From assembly GCA_028282705.1 (NCBI GenBank), contig JANQHI010000061.1:1-64000 (forward strand): 64,000 nt of DNA, in the 5' to 3' direction. Position 1 is the stretch's first letter. Each line of letters opens with the position of its first letter. A program made the translations under genes and the position numbers. Of the stretch, positions 37,601-46,751 are shown one piece after another. The DNA is from Prolixibacteraceae bacterium. Its GTDB lineage: Bacteria > Bacteroidota > Bacteroidia > Bacteroidales > Prolixibacteraceae. The notes under the pieces are model-generated. The model saw nothing but the letters and a program-made list of their open reading frames with translations, ran no database searches and was not told the DNA's origin.

Positions 37601-37629
37601 TTTGCCCATGGCTAAATTTTGTAACTTTA
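37601..37629 (+). promoter_or_regulatory. Candidate promoter for the NAD(P)HX repair gene
   Basis: A -33-like TTTG (37601-37604) and a -7-like TAACTTTA (37622-37629, one mismatch to TAnnTTTG) are 17 bases apart, 20 bases before the ATG at 37649. Confidence 0.4.
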
Positions 37630-37648
37630 CTGAAAATGATTTTTAGGC

Positions 37649-39172
37649 ATGAAGGTATTCTCCACAAAACAAATTGCAGAAATAGATAAATATACCATTG
37701 ATAATGAGCCAATAAGTGATATTGGTTTAATGGAAAGGGCATCCTGGCAGATAGCAAAATGGATTTTCCAGAATGTCCCTGCAGATAAAAAGCTGGCCTT
37801 TTTTGCAGGGCCTGGCAACAATGGTGGTGATGCATTGGCAGTGGCCAGGATGGTAGGGGAGAAAAATTATCCTGTCAAAGTTTATCAATTATCTTTTGGG
37901 AAAGGCTTAAAAGGGCCTCCAGCAGTTAACTGGGAAAGGCTTGAGGGGCAAAACAAAGCTGGGTTGTATTTAATTCATTCAGAAAGTGATATCCCCAAAA
38001 TAAAAAAGGATGAAATTATTGTGGATGGTTTGTTTGGCTCAGGGCTGACAAGGCCATTATCAGGGCTTCCAGCACAGGTAGTCCAACAAATCAATAAATC
38101 AGGAAATGAGGTAATAGCCATTGACATACCAAGTGGGTTAATGGGAGAAGATAATAGGAGCAATACCCAGGAATCTATTGTAAAAGCAACATCTACTTTA
38201 ACATTACAGTTCCCGAAGCTCAGTTTTTTCTTTCCTGAAAATGAAAAATTTGTTGGCTGTTGGCATGTTTTGCCAATTGGTTTGCACCCACAGGGCATAA
38301 AAAAAACCGTTTCAGATTATTATACCATTGATAAAGAAAAAGTTGCAGGCACCATAAAAACAAGGTCTAAGTTTGCACATAAGGGCAGCATGGGCCATGC
38401 ATTGCTGGTTGCAGGGAGCTATGGCAAAATTGGGGCAGCAATTTTGGCTTCTAAAGCTTGCCTGAGGTCTGGGGCAGGGCTGCTAACAACCCATTTGCCA
38501 AGGTTGGGTTACAGCATTATACAAGTTGCAGTCCCTGAGGCTATGGTTAGCATTGACCAATCTGATTATATAATAACTGAGTTCCCAACACTGAAACAAT
38601 TTAAGGCAGTTGGTGTAGGCCCAGGTTTGGGGACAAAACAAAATACCCAAAGGGTCTTGTATCATTTAATGGAACAATCAACCAAACCATTGGTGCTTGA
38701 TGCTGATGCATTAAACATCCTCTCTGAACATAAACATTGGATGGAAGAGTTGCCTGAGAATTCCATTTTAACCCCCCATCCTGGAGAGTTTGAAAGGCTG
38801 GTTGGAAGTTTTAATGGCCCTTATGGGCGTTTGCAGGGGCAAGTAAGCTTTTCAAAAAAACACAGGGTAATAATAGCATTAAAGGGGGCACACACTACAA
38901 TTACCACCCCCAAAGGGGAAGTATATTTCAACACAACAGGGAACCCTGGCATGGCAACAGCAGGAAGTGGGGATGCACTTACTGGCATAATTGTTGGCTT
39001 GCTAGCCCAGGGCATTTCCCCATTAGATGCTACTTTGGCAGGGGTGTATGTGCATGGCCTGGCTGGGGATATTGCAGCAAAAACAACATCACAACAAGCA
39101 CTAATTGCTGGGGATATAATAAATGCATTGGGCAGTGCATTTCTTCAATTAAATACTGGCTTGGAAAAATAA
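37649..39172 (+). CDS. nnr: Bifunctional NAD(P)HX epimerase / ADP-dependent NAD(P)HX dehydratase
   Basis: Repairs hydrated NADH and NADPH: the N-terminal half epimerises the R and S forms and the C-terminal half dehydrates S-NAD(P)HX using ADP (family knowledge). Of 507 residues, about 1-215 form the YjeF_N domain (FFAGPGNNGGDALAVARM and VDGLFGSGLTRPLSG) and about 225-500 the ribokinase-like carbohydrate-kinase domain (VGVGPGLGTKQ, LDADALNIL, LTPHPGEFERL and the catalytic GSGDALTGIIVGLL). The fused arrangement is common in bacteria. The DUF4831-like gene follows after 36 bases, probably in the same operon. Confidence 0.95.
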   Translation: MKVFSTKQIAEIDKYTIDNEPISDIGLMERASWQIAKWIFQNVPADKKLAFFAGPGNNGGDALAVARMVGEKNYPVKVYQLSFGKGLKGPPAVNWERLEGQNKAGLYLIHSESDIPKIKKDEIIVDGLFGSGLTRPLSGLPAQVVQQINKSGNEVIAIDIPSGLMGEDNRSNTQESIVKATSTLTLQFPKLSFFFPENEKFVGCWHVLPIGLHPQGIKKTVSDYYTIDKEKVAGTIKTRSKFAHKGSMGHALLVAGSYGKIGAAILASKACLRSGAGLLTTHLPRLGYSIIQVAVPEAMVSIDQSDYIITEFPTLKQFKAVGVGPGLGTKQNTQRVLYHLMEQSTKPLVLDADALNILSEHKHWMEELPENSILTPHPGEFERLVGSFNGPYGRLQGQVSFSKKHRVIIALKGAHTTITTPKGEVYFNTTGNPGMATAGSGDALTGIIVGLLAQGISPLDATLAGVYVHGLAGDIAAKTTSQQALIAGDIINALGSAFLQLNTGLEK

Positions 39173-39208
39173 TTTTAATATTTTTAAATCAAATTCAAAA
39201 AATAAGCC

Positions 39209-40312
39209 ATGAGATTTATAACAATGATAATTGTGAGCCTTTTGGTATTGCCTGTTTTTGGGCAAAGGAAAAAGGACGAAGCAGTAGTGGTACCAACTTA
39301 TAAAGAAGGTATTGCATATGCATTGCCACAAACAGGCATTAGGGTATGGGTAGTAGCCAAAGAAGAAGTATTTATACCTGGCCCATTTGCAAGCTTTGCT
39401 GATGAGCTATTGGGGATACCTGATGCAAAAGCACAAGCTACCTCCAGCTGGGCAATGGAAAAGGTCCATATAGAAGCATTTGCTGTGCCTGACCCTGAAA
39501 AGGTATTTAAAGCATTGGGGAAAACAGCCTCATTAATCAGTTTGTCACCCAATGGGTGTATTGCAGGAATAAATACCCCAAGCAATGAAGGGGAAAAAAG
39601 GGAACTTGTTACCAACCTTTTGCTAAACCAAGGGTTAAAAAGCTCAATGGCAAGCTTTACCAATTTTTCTGAAACCACCTTTTATGTGCCAGGTGATTCT
39701 ACCAATAATTTTAGGCCAACCAGGATTTCAATGGAACAGAAGGCAGCAGAAGCAGCAGCCAAAATTATGGAATGCAGGACTGCAAGGTTTGAAACTGCTG
39801 CTGGCCTGTTGGATGAATTCCACCCTGATGGGGAAGCATATAAACAAAGCTTGGGGCAGCTCAAGGAAATAGAACTGGAATATTTGTCCCTTTTTATTGG
39901 GAAAACAAAAAGCAAAGTTTCTAAATATAGTTTTGAATATGTCCCAACAAAAAATACCAGTAAAGGGGAAGTTTTGTTTAGGTTTTCAGGGCAAAATGGG
40001 GTGCTGGATAAAACAGACCTGGCAGGGAAACCAGTGATGCTAAGCATCAAAAAAATGGATGCATTAACTTCAGCTTTTAGTGGGAAGGTAGCCTCTGACA
40101 ACCCAAATGCAGGGGCCAGTGGTGTTTATTACAACATGCCTGGGTTGGCTGAAATTGTTTTGTCATATGAGCTTAAACCAATAGCAAACTCAAGGTTGGC
40201 TTTTGGGCAGTTTGGTATGGTTGCACCTGTCCCAGAAGCATTTTTAGATGGGAAATATAGTTTGGAATTCCACCCAGGGACTGGGGCAATTAAAAACATA
40301 AAACAGAAATAA
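39209..40312 (+). CDS. DUF4831-like secreted/envelope protein
   Basis: A 367-residue protein with a signal peptide (about residues 1-18, ending PVFGQ) and no other membrane segment. The start of the mature part, IAYALPQTGIRVWVV, and PGPFASFADELLGI match DUF4831 as I remember it, a Bacteroidota envelope family of unknown role. Regions of alternating beta strands and a central AAEAAAKIMECRTARFE helix follow. It lies 36 bases after nnr and ends at a terminator. I cannot assign a function. Confidence 0.7.
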   Translation: MRFITMIIVSLLVLPVFGQRKKDEAVVVPTYKEGIAYALPQTGIRVWVVAKEEVFIPGPFASFADELLGIPDAKAQATSSWAMEKVHIEAFAVPDPEKVFKALGKTASLISLSPNGCIAGINTPSNEGEKRELVTNLLLNQGLKSSMASFTNFSETTFYVPGDSTNNFRPTRISMEQKAAEAAAKIMECRTARFETAAGLLDEFHPDGEAYKQSLGQLKEIELEYLSLFIGKTKSKVSKYSFEYVPTKNTSKGEVLFRFSGQNGVLDKTDLAGKPVMLSIKKMDALTSAFSGKVASDNPNAGASGVYYNMPGLAEIVLSYELKPIANSRLAFGQFGMVAPVPEAFLDGKYSLEFHPGTGAIKNIKQK

Positions 40313-40318
40313 ATAGGG

Positions 40319-40344
40319 TAGGTGGCAATACAAAATGCTGCCTA
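40319..40344 (+). terminator. Probable intrinsic terminator after the nnr/DUF4831 operon
   Basis: Nine-pair stem (TAGGTGGCA with TGCTGCCTA, two G-U pairs), 8-base loop, then TTTTTAT. It follows the DUF4831 stop by a few bases. Confidence 0.6.
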
Positions 40345-40424
40345 TTTTTATATCATTTTTCTAGCTTGTTATTTTTCTTATTTTTATCCACCTAGAAATT
40401 TTTTATTTAAAAAATATAAACACT

Positions 40425-41981
40425 ATGAAAAAAACACTTAGAGATTCTGCTGCAATAAGGTGGCTAGCACTAATATTAATCAGTGGACTTACATTTAGTA
40501 CTTATTGGTTTCAAGATTTTTTTGGGGGTATAAAACCTTTGATGGAATCTCAAATGGGTTTTACTAGTGAGGAATTTGGAAGGCTAATAGGTTTAACAAC
40601 TATTGCCAACATGTTTGGGATGATCATAATTGGAGGGATGATCTTAGATAAATGGGGTGTTAGGGTAGCTGGACTATTGTTTGGTGGATTGGCTGTTATT
40701 GGTGGTGCCCTTAGTGCCTTGGCTAGTATTGGATTTTTTGGAGAGGAACATTCAACCATTTTAAATTTTATGATACTTGGAAGAATTTTCTTTGGAGTAG
40801 GGCTTGAGGTAGTTTGTGTTGTTGCAACAAGAACAATTGTAAAATGGTTTAAAGGATATGAGCTTGCTTTGGCAATGGCAATAAATATGGGATTTGGAAG
40901 GTTAGGGTCTGCTCTAGGAATTGCAGTTTCTCCAGATCTTGCAGTTGAATCCGTGCCACCAGCAGTAGTATTTGCTGCTACTTTGATTGGTATAGCTTTA
41001 ATAATGTTTGTAATTTATTTGTTTTTTGATATTAAAGTAGACAAACAACTTAAAGCAAAGTCAATTGAGAATGAGGAGAGTGAAGAAGAATTTAAATTCT
41101 CAGATTTATTTAAGTTGTTGAAGAATAGTTCTTTTGTATATATTGCATTATTATGCTTAGCTTTCTATGCTGCAGTCTTCCCATTTATACAGTATGCAGC
41201 AGACCTTTTGGTAAATAAATTTGGTTTTACAAGTGTGATACCAGAAGGTGCAGGTGTAATTGTTTTATTTGGAAGTGCAGCATTGGGAACAACAAGTGTT
41301 TATGTAGGTCTGTTTTTATTTGCATTATCCATAACTTTAATTCCAGCACAGATAAAGTCTAAAACTTTTAAGAACCTTGCTGTTGTTATTATACTGGCAT
41401 TGTTTGTATTATTTGTAAATTCTTTAAAAGATGTTTTGGCTGTTTGGTTGAAGAATGGACCTAAAACAGCAAGTTTAATTCCATTAGGGACTATTCTATT
41501 TACTCCAATTTTTGGCAACATAGTTGACAAGAAGGGTAAAGCTGCTTCACTAATGATGCTAGGGTCATTGCTACTTATTTTTGCTCATTTGTCCTTATCA
41601 GTGTTCAATAGCCCTCTTTTAGGTTATGCTGGATTATTAAGTCTTGGAATCGCTTTTTCTTTGGTTCCTGCAGCCATGTGGCCTTCAGTGGCAAAAATTG
41701 TCCCTGAATCTAGGTTAGGAACTGCATATGCTTCAATGTTTACAATTCAGAATTGGGGTTTAGGTTTGTTCTTTTGGGGGATAGGAGCTCTATTGGATCT
41801 TACAAATAGATCAAATATTGATGCTATTAGGGCAGGAGATGCAAGTTACAATTATACAATACCAATTTTATTATTGGTTTTATGTGGTGTTATTTCTATT
41901 TTTCTTTCATATAAATTGAAGCAAGCAGATAAAAAACAAGGTTTTGGATTAGAATTACCTTCTGGTCAAAAACCTGAATAA
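40425..41981 (+). CDS. Major facilitator superfamily transporter
   Basis: A 518-residue MFS protein with about 12 predicted transmembrane helices. The loop between helices 2 and 3 carries GGMILDKWGVRVAG, a variant of the MFS motif A, and the mirrored loop reads GNIVDKKGKAASL. The acidic central loop (ENEESEEEFKF) separates the halves. The overall layout resembles nitrate/nitrite or oxalate:formate-type porters, but the substrate is undetermined. It lies 67 bases upstream of pepD on the same strand, which makes a peptide or amino-acid substrate a reasonable guess only. Confidence 0.85.
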   Translation: MKKTLRDSAAIRWLALILISGLTFSTYWFQDFFGGIKPLMESQMGFTSEEFGRLIGLTTIANMFGMIIIGGMILDKWGVRVAGLLFGGLAVIGGALSALASIGFFGEEHSTILNFMILGRIFFGVGLEVVCVVATRTIVKWFKGYELALAMAINMGFGRLGSALGIAVSPDLAVESVPPAVVFAATLIGIALIMFVIYLFFDIKVDKQLKAKSIENEESEEEFKFSDLFKLLKNSSFVYIALLCLAFYAAVFPFIQYAADLLVNKFGFTSVIPEGAGVIVLFGSAALGTTSVYVGLFLFALSITLIPAQIKSKTFKNLAVVIILALFVLFVNSLKDVLAVWLKNGPKTASLIPLGTILFTPIFGNIVDKKGKAASLMMLGSLLLIFAHLSLSVFNSPLLGYAGLLSLGIAFSLVPAAMWPSVAKIVPESRLGTAYASMFTIQNWGLGLFFWGIGALLDLTNRSNIDAIRAGDASYNYTIPILLLVLCGVISIFLSYKLKQADKKQGFGLELPSGQKPE

Positions 41982-42048
41982 AATGGGAGTTGCCCATCTT
42001 AAATATTGTATTACAAAATATTCATTCAATATAAATAACAATAATAAT

Positions 42049-43512
42049 ATGTCAGAAATTAAAAATATTGAGCCAAAAGAGGTATGGGGCATTTTTAGCC
42101 AAATGCTGGAAATTCCACGCCCATCAAACCATGAAGATAAAATTCAGGATTGGGCAGTGAAGTTTGGGGAAAGTTTAGGCTTAAAAACCATCAAGGATGA
42201 GGTAGGCAATGTTATCATAAGGAAACCTGCTACACCTGGAATGGAAAACAGGAAAGGGGTCATCTTTCAGGGGCACCTGGATATGGTTCCCCAGAAAAAC
42301 AGTGATAAGGAACATGATTTTGTAAATGACCCAATTGATGCTTTTGTTGATGGTGGATGGGTAACTGCCAATGGTACTACTTTGGGGGCAGACAATGGGA
42401 TAGGTGTTTCAGCAGCAATGGCTGTTCTGGCATCAAAAGGCCTTGTGCATGGTTCTGTTGAGGCATTGTTTACTGCCACTGAAGAGACTGGTATGGATGG
42501 AGCCAATGGTTTAAAACCTGGGTTGCTTCAGGGTGACATATTGCTGAATACTGATTCAGAAGATGAGGGAGAGCTTTATGTTGGTTGTGCAGGAGGTGAA
42601 GATGCTAATATCTCTTTTAGCTATACTGAGGAAGGCACCCCAATTGGTTTCACAGGAATGAAGCTTGGTGTAACTGGTTTAAAAGGTGGGCATTCAGGAA
42701 TTGATATCCCACTGGGGCGAGGAAATGCAATCAAAGTATTTTTCAGGATACTGAATGCAGCTTCTGCCAGATTAGGTGTTAAACTGGCTTCAATTGATGG
42801 GGGCAGCTTGAGGAATGCTATACCAAGGGAAGCATTTGGGGTGATGGCAATTGAAGAGTCAAAAGCAACAGACCTGGCAGCACTGGTTGATGAGATTGCT
42901 GATGAGGTTAAAGCTGAACTTTCAGCAACTGAGCCTGATATGAAAGTAGCCATAGAAGAGGTGGCAGTCCCTGAAAAGGTGATTGATGCTGATACCCAGC
43001 AAAAACTTACCTGGGCTGTGATAGCATGCCCCAATGGGGTGGTCAGGATGAGCAATAGCATGGAAGGGCTTGTAGAGACTTCAACAAACCTAGCTATCAT
43101 TAAATCAAATGCTGAAACAAAAACCATATTGGGAGCTTGCCTGATGCGCAGTTCTGTTGATACTGCCAAGGCTGAGTTGGGCACAAGGATTGCAGCTGTA
43201 TTTAACCTGGCTGGGGCTGATGTGCAATTCTCAGGAGTTTACCCAGGGTGGCAGCCTAATATGGATTCACCTATCCTGAAAACTATGTTAAAAGTTTATG
43301 AGGATAAGTATGGAAAAGTGCCTGAAATAAAGGCAATCCATGCAGGGCTGGAATGTGGTATCCTGGGTGGTGCATACCCTCATTGGGATATGATCTCATT
43401 TGGACCAACCATTAGGTTCCCTCACTCTCCTGATGAAAAAGTGAATATTGAAACTGTACAAAAATTCTGGGATTTCTTAGTTGAAACATTAAAGAATATC
43501 CCTGAAAAATAA
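42049..43512 (+). CDS. pepD: Cytosol non-specific dipeptidase (aminoacyl-histidine dipeptidase)
   Basis: A 487-residue M20C metallopeptidase that hydrolyses Xaa-His and other dipeptides. Zinc-site motifs: FQGHLDMVPQKN, TTLGADNGIGVSAAM and FTATEETGMDGANGL (general-base Glu-Glu), later GHSGIDIPLGRGNA in the lid, and IHAGLECG and RFPHSPDEKVNIET near the end. I chose the ATG at 42049; the open frame begins upstream at 41983 but those 22 residues are not family-like. It may share a transcript with the MFS gene. A scrap resembling its last residues occurs 0.5 kb downstream. Confidence 0.95.
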   Translation: MSEIKNIEPKEVWGIFSQMLEIPRPSNHEDKIQDWAVKFGESLGLKTIKDEVGNVIIRKPATPGMENRKGVIFQGHLDMVPQKNSDKEHDFVNDPIDAFVDGGWVTANGTTLGADNGIGVSAAMAVLASKGLVHGSVEALFTATEETGMDGANGLKPGLLQGDILLNTDSEDEGELYVGCAGGEDANISFSYTEEGTPIGFTGMKLGVTGLKGGHSGIDIPLGRGNAIKVFFRILNAASARLGVKLASIDGGSLRNAIPREAFGVMAIEESKATDLAALVDEIADEVKAELSATEPDMKVAIEEVAVPEKVIDADTQQKLTWAVIACPNGVVRMSNSMEGLVETSTNLAIIKSNAETKTILGACLMRSSVDTAKAELGTRIAAVFNLAGADVQFSGVYPGWQPNMDSPILKTMLKVYEDKYGKVPEIKAIHAGLECGILGGAYPHWDMISFGPTIRFPHSPDEKVNIETVQKFWDFLVETLKNIPEK

Positions 43513-43520
43513 GCTTATCT

Positions 43521-43553
43521 ATTGAGCAGGTGGCTAAAAGTTACCTGCTCAAT
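43521..43553. terminator. Stem-loop between pepD and the VOC gene
   Basis: An 11-pair perfect stem (ATTGAGCAGGT with ACCTGCTCAAT) and an 11-base loop lie between the convergent stops. No strong T run follows on either strand, so it may be a weak or Rho-assisted terminator or an mRNA-protecting hairpin. Confidence 0.45.
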
Positions 43554-43569
43554 AATGTTACCTACTGAA

Positions 43570-43984
43570 TTATTCCATTATTAAGCTTCCTTGTTCATCA
43601 AATTCCCAAAATGGAGCCCAGGCAATTTCCCAATGATGCCCATCTGGGTCAGCAAAATAGCAATCATATCCTCCCCAAAATGTTTCACGAGGTTCAATAA
43701 GTGGTTTGCCTCCTTTTTCAATAGAGCTGGTCAACAGCTTCTTTACTCTCCAGGTTGATGGCAAGGGAAATCCCTGAAAAACCCTTTCTCTCAGGTGGTA
43801 GGCCTGCATCTTCAGCTAGTTTGTTAATGGGATATAATCCAAAGACAATACCTTGCTGGTAATAAAACACAATTTTTTCGTCACTGTCTTTTGTTTCTTC
43901 CCACCCCAGGGCATTTGCATAAAAGGCCCTTGATACTTGCAAATTCTTCACCCCCAGGGTAATAATGCTTATCCTTGGTTTCAT
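43570..43984 (-). pseudogene. VOC/glyoxalase superfamily protein, frameshifted
   Basis: The gene is split between two frames. Residues 1-88 read from the ATG at 43984 (ISIITLGVKNLQVSRAFYA, GLPPERKGFSGISLA) and stop at 43718 after EAVDQLY. The C-terminal half continues in another frame (IEKGGKPLIEPRETFWGGY, then FADPDGHHWEIAW, with the metal-ligand-type Glu). The shift lies at about 43723. Relative to glyoxalase family members in my memory, about four residues are missing at the join and one base remains, so roughly 11 bases seem lost. Either the gene is dead or the sequence has an error there. It lies between pepD and a PLP-enzyme gene. Confidence 0.85.
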
Positions 43985-44012
43985 ATCTTATTTTTAAGTT
44001 TGAGATTGCAAA

Positions 44013-44045
44013 ATAAGGATTATCCATTCTCCTGATGAAAAATGA
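44013..44045 (+). pseudogene. Possible scrap of a second pepD-like 3' end
   Basis: The plus strand reads IRIIHSPDEK then a stop, against IRFPHSPDEK in intact pepD; the DNA shares an exact TCTCCTGATGAAAAA and, past one missing base, TGAATAT. The match is short, so chance is possible. Confidence 0.3.
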
Positions 44046-44072
44046 ATATCATTTCAAGACATCTGAATAGAA

Positions 44073-45170
44073 TTAACAGTTCATCATGGTAATTTCTTCG
44101 CCATCAGTGGTCATGTATTTCCTCATCAGGTTGGCTGTCAAGCAAGAATGGACAGGAATTATTTCTATAATATCACCAACATTAAAATATTTCAGGTCTT
44201 TTCTCATAACCTTTAAAATACCATGTTCCTGAGAGAGGGCACTTACATAATTTAATTCATCAAGAAGGATTCTTTCTCCATTTTGCCTAATGATAATCCT
44301 TCCAAACATTTTTTTCCCATCAATATTGGTAATGTATTCTTTTGAAAGGTGTATGGCTCCACCATAGATCACTACTTCATTACGTGAAGGGTGTTTTGCA
44401 ACCACAGGGCAGGCTAGCTTGACTGCAATATCATCAAGGCTGCATACCCCCAATTTATGTTGCATTAAATCATAAAATACAAAATTACCAGGCCTGATCT
44501 CATCCACTCCCCTAAAGTTATCAGAAAGGGTGCAGGATGGTGTGTCTCCTATTGAAACAATCAATGTAGGGCATACTTTTTTAAACCTTTGTTTAATGGC
44601 TTTCATTTTCAGTAGGGCATCAAAGTGGTGGCTATGTATTTCATAAGAGGTGTTGGTTTTATATGTATGCCCAGTATGAGAAAGGAACCCTTTAAACACA
44701 AGGGTTTCATAATTTGAAAACAGTTCAATGTATGATTCCATCAGGTTGAATCTTCCAGAGGGGATACCTGTCCTGTAGTAGCCAGTGTCTATTTTTAAAA
44801 ATACCCCTACTTTATTGGTTAATTTTTTGCCCAATGCAAGTATTGTCTCTTTGCTTTCTACCAGAAGGTTTATCTTTATTGAAGCTGCCAGCCTGTTTAT
44901 ATTTTCCAGTTCAAGTATATTAACAGGAAATGCAATGGTAATATCACTCCAACCATTAACTGCAAAATATTCAGCCATCCTGACTGATGAGACAGTTATA
45001 GCCTCAACCCCATATATTTTAAACCAGTTACCAATTTTGGCAGATTGGTGGGTTTTAAAATGAGGCCTGAAGTGTAACTTGTTTTGGCTGGCTTTCTCAA
45101 CCATATGTTCAATATTTTGGAGGCAGGTGTTTTTGTCAAGCAGTAAGGTGGGACGCAAGATTTCTACCAT
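44073..45170 (-). CDS. DSD1-type PLP enzyme (D-threonine aldolase / D-serine dehydratase-like, alanine racemase fold)
   Basis: A 365-residue fold-type III PLP enzyme. The PLP-binding lysine is in RPHFKTHQS near residue 40, early as usual for this family. GHTYKTNTSYEIHSHH and SIGDTPSCT follow, and VHSCLTANLMRKY near the end contains the His and Cys that bind zinc in D-serine dehydratases. It likely cleaves or deaminates a D-beta-hydroxy amino acid; D-threonine aldolase and D-serine dehydratase cannot be separated by eye. I chose the ATG at 45170 (MVEILRPTLLLDK); five residues more from 45185 is possible. The gene is intact though both neighbours are frameshifted. Confidence 0.85.
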   Translation of the reverse strand: MVEILRPTLLLDKNTCLQNIEHMVEKASQNKLHFRPHFKTHQSAKIGNWFKIYGVEAITVSSVRMAEYFAVNGWSDITIAFPVNILELENINRLAASIKINLLVESKETILALGKKLTNKVGVFLKIDTGYYRTGIPSGRFNLMESYIELFSNYETLVFKGFLSHTGHTYKTNTSYEIHSHHFDALLKMKAIKQRFKKVCPTLIVSIGDTPSCTLSDNFRGVDEIRPGNFVFYDLMQHKLGVCSLDDIAVKLACPVVAKHPSRNEVVIYGGAIHLSKEYITNIDGKKMFGRIIIRQNGERILLDELNYVSALSQEHGILKVMRKDLKYFNVGDIIEIIPVHSCLTANLMRKYMTTDGEEITMMNC

Positions 45171-45205
45171 TATTCCAGAAAACAAAAAAGTTATTTATGC
45201 TATTT

Positions 45206-46607
45206 TCAATATTGGCCTAGTATCTTATTTCTGAGGCCAAGCAATGAGTTGGAAATACCTACATTGTATGGAAGAGGATTGCTAAACCTTTTATGTTCAG
45301 ATGGTAACCTTTCAAAACGCTTTGTTAAATATGCAAAAATTTCTGATGGTTTTTCTTTTTTAAACAAGATTTTTTTTCCTGAATAGGCTTTCTTAATTAA
45401 TAATTCCCATTCAGAAGGGTTTATTTTAGTTAATTTGTCATTGCCATAAGGATTAAATAACTTTTGAACTGTGCTTGGTTTTTCATCTTTCAGCTTGATC
45501 CCATCAGCCGTAAATTTCCCATTTTTATCTGAGAACCTTACCAAATCTTTTTGTCCTGGCAAGGTTGTTTTCTCCAAGTTTTCTGAGAACTTCATTTTTG
45601 GGGTATTGTCAATCCATGACAGCTTATAAACACCATCTAATGCAGCATCAGGTTTTCCTGTTATTAGTTCTGTACCTACCCCAAATGCATCAATAGGTGC
45701 ATTGCTTTCCTCAACCAACCATTTAATGTTGTGTTCATTGAGTTGGTTGGAGGCTACTATTTTTACATCATGCAATCCTGCTTCATCAAGCATCTTCCTG
45801 GCTTTTTTGCTAAGGGAGGCAAGGTCTCCACTGTCCAGCCTTATGGCTTTTAATCCATACCCTTTTTGCCTCAAAAACAGGGCTGTTTTAATGGCATTTG
45901 GGACACCTGATTTTAAGGTATCATAGGTGTCAACCAAAAGGGTTGAATTGCCAGGGTATTGGTTTGCATAGGTTTTAAAAGCAGTAAGTTCATCAGGGAA
46001 GCTTTGTATCCACGAATGTGCCATGGTTCCAGTAACAGGTATGTCAAATAATTTTCCTGCCAGGGTGTTTGATGTGGATGCAGCACCACCAATACAAGCT
46101 GCCCTGCTGGCATGGATTGCCCCAAAGCCTTGTGCCCTCCTTAGCCCAAAATCAGCAAAGATTTGTTTCCTGGTTGCTTGTTTCACCTGAAAAGACTTTG
46201 TGGCTATAAGGGTCTCAAAATTTAATATATTCAACAGGAGGCTTTCAATGAGCTGGCATTCAATAATATTGCCTTCAACCCTTACCAGTGGTTCATTGGG
46301 GAAAACAATTTCCCCTTCCCTGACACTGTAAATATCCCCATTAAATGAAAAAGTTTTTAAATAATCCAGGAACTTGCTATGAAAACCAAGGCTTTTTAAA
46401 TACTGTATATCAGAACCAGAAAAGGCAAAATCAACTAATAACTCCATAAAATCATAGATTCCTGCAAAAACAGAGAAGTTTTTATTAAAAGAGTTTGTCC
46501 TGAAAAAATAGTCAAATACAGTTTGTTCATTTTGTTTAATACCCTTGAGCCATTGTTAGCTCATACAGGTCAGTATATAAACCTATTTTCCCTACTGAAA
46601 AAGGCAT
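45206..46607 (-). pseudogene. pncB: Nicotinate phosphoribosyltransferase, N-terminal frameshift
   Basis: The body (46537 to 45206) is a clear nicotinate phosphoribosyltransferase: GTMAHSWIQSFPDEL holds the catalytic His, with VDTYDTLKSGVPNAI, AIRLDSGDLA and GVGTELITG. A frame starting at ATG 46607 encodes the family N terminus (KIGLYTDLYELTMAQGY) but meets TAA at 46536-46538. The body frame then continues with KQNEQTVFDYFFR, one base out of register, and has no start codon until the ATG at 46447, which would cut off about 75 conserved residues. Compared with family members as I recall them, four residues are missing at the join and one base remains, about 11 bases in all. Either pncB is inactivated or the sequence is wrong here. 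Confidence 0.88.
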
Positions 46608-46697
46608 TAGCAAAGTTATTGAGGTGACACTTTAAAGGTATAAATCAATAATTGAAATGGAAAGTTTCAGGCTACAAATCTGAATTAAATAAAAAAG

Positions 46698-46729
46698 AAA
46701 GCCCTGCTATTTATTTTTAGCAAGGCTTT
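46698..46729 (-). terminator. Intrinsic terminator of purA
   Basis: On the minus strand the stem pairs AAAGCC with GGCTTT and TGCTA with TAGCA (one mismatch between), with an 8-base loop, and is followed by CTTTTTTATTT. It lies 23 bases after the purA stop. Confidence 0.7.
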
Positions 46730-46751
46730 AAAACTATGATGTTATATCTTG

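Noticed and set aside
42621-43184. 187-codon minus-strand open frame
   Set aside because: Antisense to pepD, with low-complexity Ser/Ala/Thr composition typical of a shadow frame.
46447-46447. ATG at 46447 as the true start of pncB
   Set aside because: The sequence upstream in the same frame (KQNEQTVFDYFFR, NFSVFAGIYDF) and the preceding frame clearly continue the family N terminus, so this ATG is an internal Met.
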